Below, piece after piece: positions 5,991 to 9,660 of a DNA stretch of 9,660 nucleotides. The position numbers were made by a program, and so were the translations under genes. The stretch is from an uncultured Pseudomonadota bacterium. Lineage in GTDB: Bacteria; Pseudomonadota; Alphaproteobacteria; RF32; CAG-239. The notes under the pieces were generated by a model. That model saw only the letters and a program-made list of their open reading frames with translations. It did not search any database and was not told the DNA's origin. Position 1 is the first letter of the stretch. Each line of letters opens with the position of its first letter. The stretch is taken from assembly GCA_902795745.1 (NCBI GenBank), contig CADBMG010000123.1, positions 1-9,660 of the forward strand. The letters are read 5' to 3'.

Positions 5991-6974
5991 TTAGCGGCCC
6001 AAACTTGCCAATCTGTTCTTTCTTTTCTGTTCTTTTAAATTGGTAGTTTTGTTTTTATGCCAACCAATCCTTTTTGATATACCAATTTCAACATTTTTGC
6101 TTTGCTCTCCGTAATTGACAATACCCAAAAGCTGAACCGCATCATTTAATTCATAGGCAACACCGAACATTCCTTGCTTTGTGTTATTGTTATAAGAGGC
6201 ATCTAACATTAGCAGATGATCTTTAACTGTGGTAAATGCTCCTGCTGTCATTTTTAATCCCTCATTTTTATCCCAAATTGCCATAGCTTTGACACCTGTG
6301 CCCTTGTCATTTTCGACAGTTGCTTTACTGACAACTTGCGTTTTATTTTTCCCTGCTTCCAACGAGGTACTGAAACTCAGTTTCATTCCGAAGGCCTGCA
6401 TCGCTTTAATAGATGCCTGAGCAAAAGCATTGGCATTTTTATCAGGAATTATGCAGAATGTATTGTCGTTTACCATAGACATAACACCAACTTCAAAAGC
6501 AAAACCGTCTTTTTCGGCAACAATCGTAGCTCTTTCGCCCGGAAGCAAATATTCATAATTACGCTCATCGCTGTAAATATCGCCGGATTTATTAAACACA
6601 ATATCTCCTCCGGCATTTTGCCTACCGAACTGCATTGTAAACTTCCAACCTTTTGTTTCTGCACCTAATTTTGCCATAAATTGCGAAAGTGAAGGAGTTG
6701 TTTTTCCCGTTTTATCGGTCATTACCAAAACCATCCCCTCAATTCCGCCAAATGCTCCATTCTCTGCCTGAAAATTAGCTCCGGCACTTAAAATTGCATC
6801 ATTCCAAAAACCAAGTTTTCCGTCCTTATCTACTGTACAACCGACAATATCTGTCACACCGTAATGGGTTTTCAGCTCCTGCGCTCCGGCATGCCCTACT
6901 CCCATCAATAACATAGCTGACGGAATTACTTTCTTTAAGCTCAATTTTTCTCTTAAATATTTAGCTGGGTTCAT
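5991..6974 (-). CDS. Exported porin-like outer-membrane beta-barrel protein with a basic C-terminal tail
   Basis: This is a 327-residue protein. Residues 1-32 are a signal peptide with a long basic start, a hydrophobic stretch at 17-27 and a probable cut after AGA at 31. The mature part has repeated amphipathic strands with alternating hydrophobic residues: WKFTMQFGRQ (110-119), GFAFEVGVMS (157-166), GMKLSFSTSLEAG (196-208), LKMTAGAFTTV (240-250), HLLMLDASY (253-261), QGMFGVAYEL (267-276), QLLGIVNYG (281-289), NVEIGISKRIGW (294-305). WKFTMQFGRQ resembles a strand found in Gram-negative porins. The barrel would be expected to end at the aromatic Trp305, but 22 more residues with eight Lys or Arg follow. 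The ATG has AGGAG eight bases upstream. A porin role is likely but not proven; I cannot assign a named family. Confidence 0.7.
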   Translation of the reverse strand: MNPAKYLREKLSLKKVIPSAMLLMGVGHAGAQELKTHYGVTDIVGCTVDKDGKLGFWNDAILSAGANFQAENGAFGGIEGMVLVMTDKTGKTTPSLSQFMAKLGAETKGWKFTMQFGRQNAGGDIVFNKSGDIYSDERNYEYLLPGERATIVAEKDGFAFEVGVMSMVNDNTFCIIPDKNANAFAQASIKAMQAFGMKLSFSTSLEAGKNKTQVVSKATVENDKGTGVKAMAIWDKNEGLKMTAGAFTTVKDHLLMLDASYNNNTKQGMFGVAYELNDAVQLLGIVNYGEQSKNVEIGISKRIGWHKNKTTNLKEQKRKNRLASLGR

Positions 6975-6982
6975 TTTTCTTT

Positions 6983-7018
6983 CTCCTAATTGTTTAATTT
7001 CCTATAATACAAATTATA
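6983..7018 (-). promoter_or_regulatory. Ribosome site and possible -10 boxes of the barrel-protein gene
   Basis: On the minus strand AGGAG (6987-6983) lies eight bases before the ATG. Upstream, TATTAT (7008-7003) and TATAAT (7018-7013) could each be a -10 box, but neither has a convincing -35 box at the right distance. The ribosome site is sound; the promoter is only a suggestion. Confidence 0.4.
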
Positions 7019-7019
7019 A
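6990..7019 (+). promoter_or_regulatory. Possible weak promoter for the small reading frame
   Basis: TTGTTT (6990-6995), an 18-base spacer and TTATAA (7014-7019) could direct transcription rightward with a leader of about 40 bases. The match is weak and the DNA is AT-rich, so chance is a real possibility. Confidence 0.2.
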
Positions 7020-7066
7020 GAAACGAAAAATGAAAATAAGGAGCTTAAATTAACGGAGTAGTAAAA

Positions 7067-7174
7067 ATGACAAAAAAAGATGTAAAAATGCAGATGTGCA
7101 ATTACATCGAAAATATAAATAAGATAACGGAAAACAACATTGATATAGTTTGTATTATGCATTATTTATTGTAA
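7067..7174 (+). CDS. Possible small protein, 35 residues
   Basis: An ATG preceded by CGGAG at a spacing of about eight bases opens a 35-codon frame, starting MTKKDVKMQMCNYIENINK and ending at TAA (7172-7174). The first half is polar with several lysines and the C-terminal part is more hydrophobic (IDIVCIMHYLL); it is too short and too polar to be a clear membrane anchor. I recognise no family. In its favour are the good ribosome site, the divergent position from the barrel gene and a hairpin with a T-run shortly after the stop. Against it is that short open frames are common in AT-rich spacers. It could also be part of a small RNA. Confidence 0.3.
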   Translation: MTKKDVKMQMCNYIENINKITENNIDIVCIMHYLL

Positions 7175-7175
7175 T

Positions 7176-7207
7176 TTGTCAATATTATTTTGAAAATGAC
7201 AATTTTT
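7176..7207 (+). terminator. Possible weak terminator after the small reading frame
   Basis: TTGTCA (7176-7181) and TGACAA (7197-7202) are perfect inverted arms around a 15-base loop, directly followed by TTTTT (7203-7207). The stem is only 6 bp and AT-rich, so its strength would be low. Confidence 0.28.
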
Positions 7208-7266
7208 AATATTAACCAATTGTATTTACTTGAATATTACGGTAAATCAGTATTTATTTTATTCCT

Positions 7267-7284
7267 ATATTTTTTAAAAAATAT
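7267..7284. repeat. 18-bp perfect A/T palindrome downstream of mltG
   Basis: ATATTTTTTAAAAAATAT reads the same on both strands and lies 20 bases past the mltG stop codon. On the minus strand it is preceded by a T-rich run. With no G or C in the stem it would be a poor terminator, but it may add pausing, or act as a bent-DNA or protein site. Confidence 0.35.
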
Positions 7285-7303
7285 GACAAAAAATTTCAAT
7301 ATA

Positions 7304-8263
7304 TTATTTGTTCAATCGTCGCCACTTATTCACATTGGCATTATGTTCACTTAAGCTACGTGCAAAATTATGTCCGCCATTACCGGAAGCAACAAAATAA
7401 AGATATGGCGTTTTATCGGGGTGCGCCACCGCCATAATTGATGCCGCTCCGGGATTACAAATAGGTGTTGGGGGCAAACCTGCATATTTGTATGTATTAT
7501 ATTGGTCATCAATTTCCAAATCTTTGCGCATTAAGGGACGATTTAAGTCATATTTTCCGTGCGTAATGGCATAAATTACTGTTGGATCAGTTTGCAAAAG
7601 CATTCCTTTACGTAAACGATTGATAAATACCGAAGCGACTTGCGGACGTTCACCGGTAATACCGGTTTCCTTTTCAACAATAGATGCTAAAATCAGCATT
7701 TCTTCCTTATTTTTCAACGGTAAATCAGTATCGCGTTCGTTCCATGCTTTCTGCAATACTTTTTGCAAAGCATCTTTACCTTGATTCACAATTTTTTGTC
7801 GCTTTTCTCCACGCGAAAAAATATATGTTTCCGGCAAAAAATCGCCTTCCTTAAACGGGGTAAAATCTCCATCCAACAATTCATTATCGTACAATAATTC
7901 ACTTATTTCACGAGATGTTAATCCTTCAGCAAATGTAATTTTTCGCCAATGTAACTTACCGCTTGCCAATAAATCGACCACATTTTGCAAAGAAACATTA
8001 CCGCTTATCATATATTCACCGGCTTTAATTTGGGGATAAAGACGAGTAAATTTGGCGAGCGCAATAAAGTAATAGCGATTTTCTATCAGCTTATTTTCTT
8101 CCAATATGGTCGCTACTTTTTCAAGTGATGAACCGGTCGGTATTTGAAAAATAACTTCATTTTCAAGTTGTAGCGGTGTGTGTATGATTTTTTGAACATA
8201 ATAAAACAAAAAAACTGCCGCTCCGCCGCATATAATCAACAAAAGCAACAGTTTTTTTATCAT
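7304..8263 (-). CDS. mltG: Endolytic murein transglycosylase MltG (YceG-like)
   Basis: MltG cuts nascent peptidoglycan strands in the inner membrane's outer leaflet zone and so helps set glycan length. The 319-residue protein has one N-terminal membrane anchor (4-23), a LysM-like region with IPTGSSLEKVATILEENKLI (41-60), and the YceG catalytic domain. The signature is ILASIVEKETG (191-201), whose Glu197/Glu199 include the catalytic acid, followed by RPQVASVFINRLRKGMLLQT (206-225), then DPTVIYAI and YNTYKYAGLPPTPICNPG (255-272). The C-terminus has YLYFVASGNGGHNFARSLSEH. Length and motifs are normal for the family. The ATG has GAGG five bases upstream and the gene starts 11 bases after the fabF stop, so the two are co-transcribed. 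There is no pabC between fabF and mltG, unlike in E. coli. Confidence 0.95.
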   Translation of the reverse strand: MIKKLLLLLIICGGAAVFLFYYVQKIIHTPLQLENEVIFQIPTGSSLEKVATILEENKLIENRYYFIALAKFTRLYPQIKAGEYMISGNVSLQNVVDLLASGKLHWRKITFAEGLTSREISELLYDNELLDGDFTPFKEGDFLPETYIFSRGEKRQKIVNQGKDALQKVLQKAWNERDTDLPLKNKEEMLILASIVEKETGITGERPQVASVFINRLRKGMLLQTDPTVIYAITHGKYDLNRPLMRKDLEIDDQYNTYKYAGLPPTPICNPGAASIMAVAHPDKTPYLYFVASGNGGHNFARSLSEHNANVNKWRRLNK

Positions 8264-8274
8264 TTTTACCTCGT

Positions 8275-9555
8275 CTACTCTTCGTACTTTTTGAAAATAA
8301 GTGAAGAGTTTGTCCCGCCGAAACCAAACGAATTTGACATCGCTGCCTTAATGCTCTTTTTCTTCGGTTTGAGAGGTACCAAATCTATATCCTGTACTGC
8401 GTCATCAGGATCTTCCAAATTTAGCGTCGGTGGGCAAATCTGCTCTACAAGTGCCTTAACCGTATAAACAGCTTCAACCGCACCGGCCGCGCCCAAAAGG
8501 TGACCGATTGACGACTTTGTCGACGACATCGACGTTGCACTCAGCTTATCACCGAACAAGCGACGTACAGCCTGAGCTTCTCCGACATCGCCCAAAGGAG
8601 TAGATGTTCCATGGGCATTGACATAGTTAATATCTTCAATATTGACACCATGTTCCTTTGCGTGGTCTGTTGCCATTTTCATCGCTCGATAAGCCCCGTC
8701 TCCATCCGGACACGGCGCAGTCATGTGATGTGCATCGCCACTCATACCGTAACCCACAACCTCTGCATAAATACGAGCTCCTCGTGCTTTAGCGTGTTCC
8801 AATTCTTCCAAAACTACAGCTCCTGCACCTTCGCCCATAACAAAACCACTACGTTTTTTATCCCACGGACGAGAAGCCTTTTCAGGCTCATCATTAAACT
8901 CAGCGGTGATGGCATGCATACGTGCAAATCCGGCTAATCCCAAAACATTGACTGCCGCCTCTGCACCTCCGGCAACCATAACATCAGCATCGCCCATGGC
9001 AATAATTCTGGTGGCATCACCAATAGCGTGCGTACCGGTTGAACAAGCTGTAACACAAGAATGATTCGGACCTCGCAAACTATGCTCAATAGAAACTGTT
9101 CCCGAAATCAAATTAATTAAGCATGACGGAATAAAAAACGGTGAAATACGCTTAATACCTACTTCATTAAATGATATTGAGTTTTCATAAATATTATTCA
9201 AGCCACCAATACCTGATCCCATCATCACACCGGCACGACATTGTTCTTCTTCGCTTAATTCTTTCGGCTCATAACCCGCATCTTTTAAGGCATCATTAGC
9301 CGCAGCAATTCCGTAAAGAATAAATTTATCTGCCTTTTTCTGATCTTTCGGAGGCATCACAGAATCGGGATTAAAGTCAAATTCCCCCTCACCCCATGGT
9401 ACTTGACCGGCAATTTGCACCGGAATATCCTTCAAATCAATGTTTTCAATACGCTTAATTGCGGACTTACCTTCCATCAAACACTGCCAATTGTGTTCAA
9501 CACCTCGCCCATGCGGCGAAATAACACCCAGTCCGGTTACAACAACTCTTTTCAT
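8275..9555 (-). CDS. fabF: Beta-ketoacyl-[acyl-carrier-protein] synthase II
   Basis: FabF condenses malonyl-ACP with a growing acyl-ACP in type II fatty acid elongation in the cytoplasm. The 426-residue protein is slightly longer than the usual 410-420. It has the complete Cys-His-His active site: Cys171 in TACSTGTH, His315 in NAHGTSTPLGD and His352 in SIGHLLGAAGAVEA, with Lys347 in TKSSIGH. GFGGTN (411-416) holds the gatekeeper Phe412. The start MKRVVVTGLGVISPHG is typical, and AAGGG lies seven bases upstream of the ATG. An insertion-like stretch around 53-70 (PWGEGEFDFNPDSVMPPKDQ) is normal in alphaproteobacterial FabF. The gene follows acpP, which supplies its carrier protein, and leads into mltG. 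Confidence 0.97.
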   Translation of the reverse strand: MKRVVVTGLGVISPHGRGVEHNWQCLMEGKSAIKRIENIDLKDIPVQIAGQVPWGEGEFDFNPDSVMPPKDQKKADKFILYGIAAANDALKDAGYEPKELSEEEQCRAGVMMGSGIGGLNNIYENSISFNEVGIKRISPFFIPSCLINLISGTVSIEHSLRGPNHSCVTACSTGTHAIGDATRIIAMGDADVMVAGGAEAAVNVLGLAGFARMHAITAEFNDEPEKASRPWDKKRSGFVMGEGAGAVVLEELEHAKARGARIYAEVVGYGMSGDAHHMTAPCPDGDGAYRAMKMATDHAKEHGVNIEDINYVNAHGTSTPLGDVGEAQAVRRLFGDKLSATSMSSTKSSIGHLLGAAGAVEAVYTVKALVEQICPPTLNLEDPDDAVQDIDLVPLKPKKKSIKAAMSNSFGFGGTNSSLIFKKYEE

Positions 9556-9562
9556 TTGTATA

Positions 9563-9567
9563 CCCTT
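9563..9567 (-). promoter_or_regulatory. Ribosome binding site of fabF
   Basis: AAGGG on the minus strand lies seven bases before the ATG at 9555 and confirms this start codon. It lies just after the terminator hairpin, so it remains accessible on read-through messages. Confidence 0.65.
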
Positions 9568-9580
9568 ATTTCCTGTTACT

Positions 9581-9613
9581 AAAAAAACTCGCTGTTATTA
9601 ACTAAGCGAGTTT
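9581..9613 (-). terminator. Rho-independent terminator or attenuator between acpP and fabF
   Basis: On the minus strand AAACTCGCT (complement of 9605-9613) and AGCGAGTTT (complement of 9585-9593) form a perfect 9-bp stem around an 11-base loop, followed by a T-run that continues from the stem to 9581. It lies after the acpP stop codon and 25 bases before fabF. There is no room for a separate fabF promoter after it, so some transcription must pass through. Confidence 0.8.
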
Positions 9614-9634
9614 AATTTAATAAAGCCTTACGAC

Positions 9635-9660
9635 TTACGCATTCTTAGAAAGATAGTCAA
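9635..9660 (-). CDS. acpP: Acyl carrier protein, last codons only (partial)
   Basis: Reading leftward from the window edge, the frame gives DYLSKNA followed by TAA (9637-9635). ACP proteins end with a final helix of the type (V/A)-x-D-Y-(L/I)-x-x-(N/H)-x, and acpP is the standard gene upstream of fabF in proteobacteria. Only seven complete codons are visible, so the call rests on this ending plus gene order. ACP carries the acyl intermediates used by FabF. Confidence 0.75.

Larger units (their letters stand above)
6975..7303. other. 329-base intergenic region between the barrel-protein gene and mltG
   Basis: This is the longest stretch without a firm gene. From left to right it holds the ribosome site and possible promoter of the barrel gene (minus), a possible weak plus-strand promoter, a 35-codon plus-strand reading frame with a good ribosome site, a weak hairpin followed by five T's, and an 18-bp A/T palindrome near the mltG stop codon. 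The remainder, 7208-7266, is very AT-rich and I see nothing in it. Confidence 0.7.

Noticed and set aside
5752..5994. 80-codon plus-strand open frame opposite the small membrane protein
   Set aside because: The minus-strand frame has a better membrane-protein pattern and ends at a proper terminator; the plus frame has no ribosome site.
6336..6668. 110-codon plus-strand open frame inside the barrel-protein gene
   Set aside because: It is antisense to a gene with a signal peptide and ribosome site, and shows no motif or ribosome site of its own.
7030..7053. Seven-codon frame (MKIRSLN) upstream of the 35-codon frame, as a leader peptide
   Set aside because: It has no ribosome site and no codon run that suggests attenuation; a frame this short is expected by chance.
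8611..8937. 108-codon plus-strand open frame inside fabF
   Set aside because: It lies fully antisense to a highly conserved enzyme gene; the cysteine- and histidine-rich translation is a shadow of fabF codon use.
1..9660. CRISPR array, transposon, prophage or defence island
   Set aside because: I see no spaced direct repeats, transposase, integrase, terminal inverted repeats or nuclease genes; the content is housekeeping and envelope genes.

Overview
This is an AT-rich stretch of bacterial chromosome, most likely from an alphaproteobacterium. The evidence is the order acpP-fabF-mltG with no pabC between fabF and mltG, an L13 start of proteobacterial type, a lipoprotein and a porin-like protein that imply a Gram-negative envelope, and a DUF1294/DUF4139 pair. 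An AT-rich, host-associated or uncultured lineage is plausible, but genus cannot be read from this window. I see no mobile element, CRISPR array, tRNA or rRNA gene.

Layout: (1) Bases 1-77 hold the 5' end of rplM (L13) on the minus strand, with a near-consensus promoter and a possible second one upstream. (2) Bases 273-896 (minus) encode a secreted protein with 24-residue MORN-like repeats; its promoter appears to place the transcript start on the ATG. (3) Bases 970-1893 (plus) encode a prolyl-aminopeptidase-like alpha/beta hydrolase, which ends one base from the stop codon of a minus-strand pair. (4) That pair (3453-1895) encodes a lipoprotein and an exported protein. The two genes overlap, and both proteins seem to carry an LpoB/TolB-N-like fold. 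(5) Divergent from the pair, 3577-5508 (plus) is a two-gene operon for a DUF1294 membrane protein and an exported DUF4139 protein, closed by a bidirectional terminator. (6) On the minus strand, 5945-5547 encodes a small multi-pass membrane protein and 6974-5991 an exported beta-barrel-like protein with an odd basic tail. (7) Bases 6975-7303 are mostly non-coding but hold a possible 35-codon gene. (8) Bases 7304-9660 (minus) are mltG, fabF and the last codons of acpP, with a terminator hairpin between acpP and fabF.

The common theme is the cell envelope: fatty acid elongation (acpP, fabF), control of glycan strand length (mltG), and several exported or membrane proteins of unknown role. The core genes are ordinary. 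The least explained parts are the overlapping lipoprotein/exported pair, the leaderless MORN gene, the tailed barrel protein and the small gene beside it. I found no clear sign of a wholly new system; the lipoprotein/exported pair is the best candidate for an undescribed envelope module.
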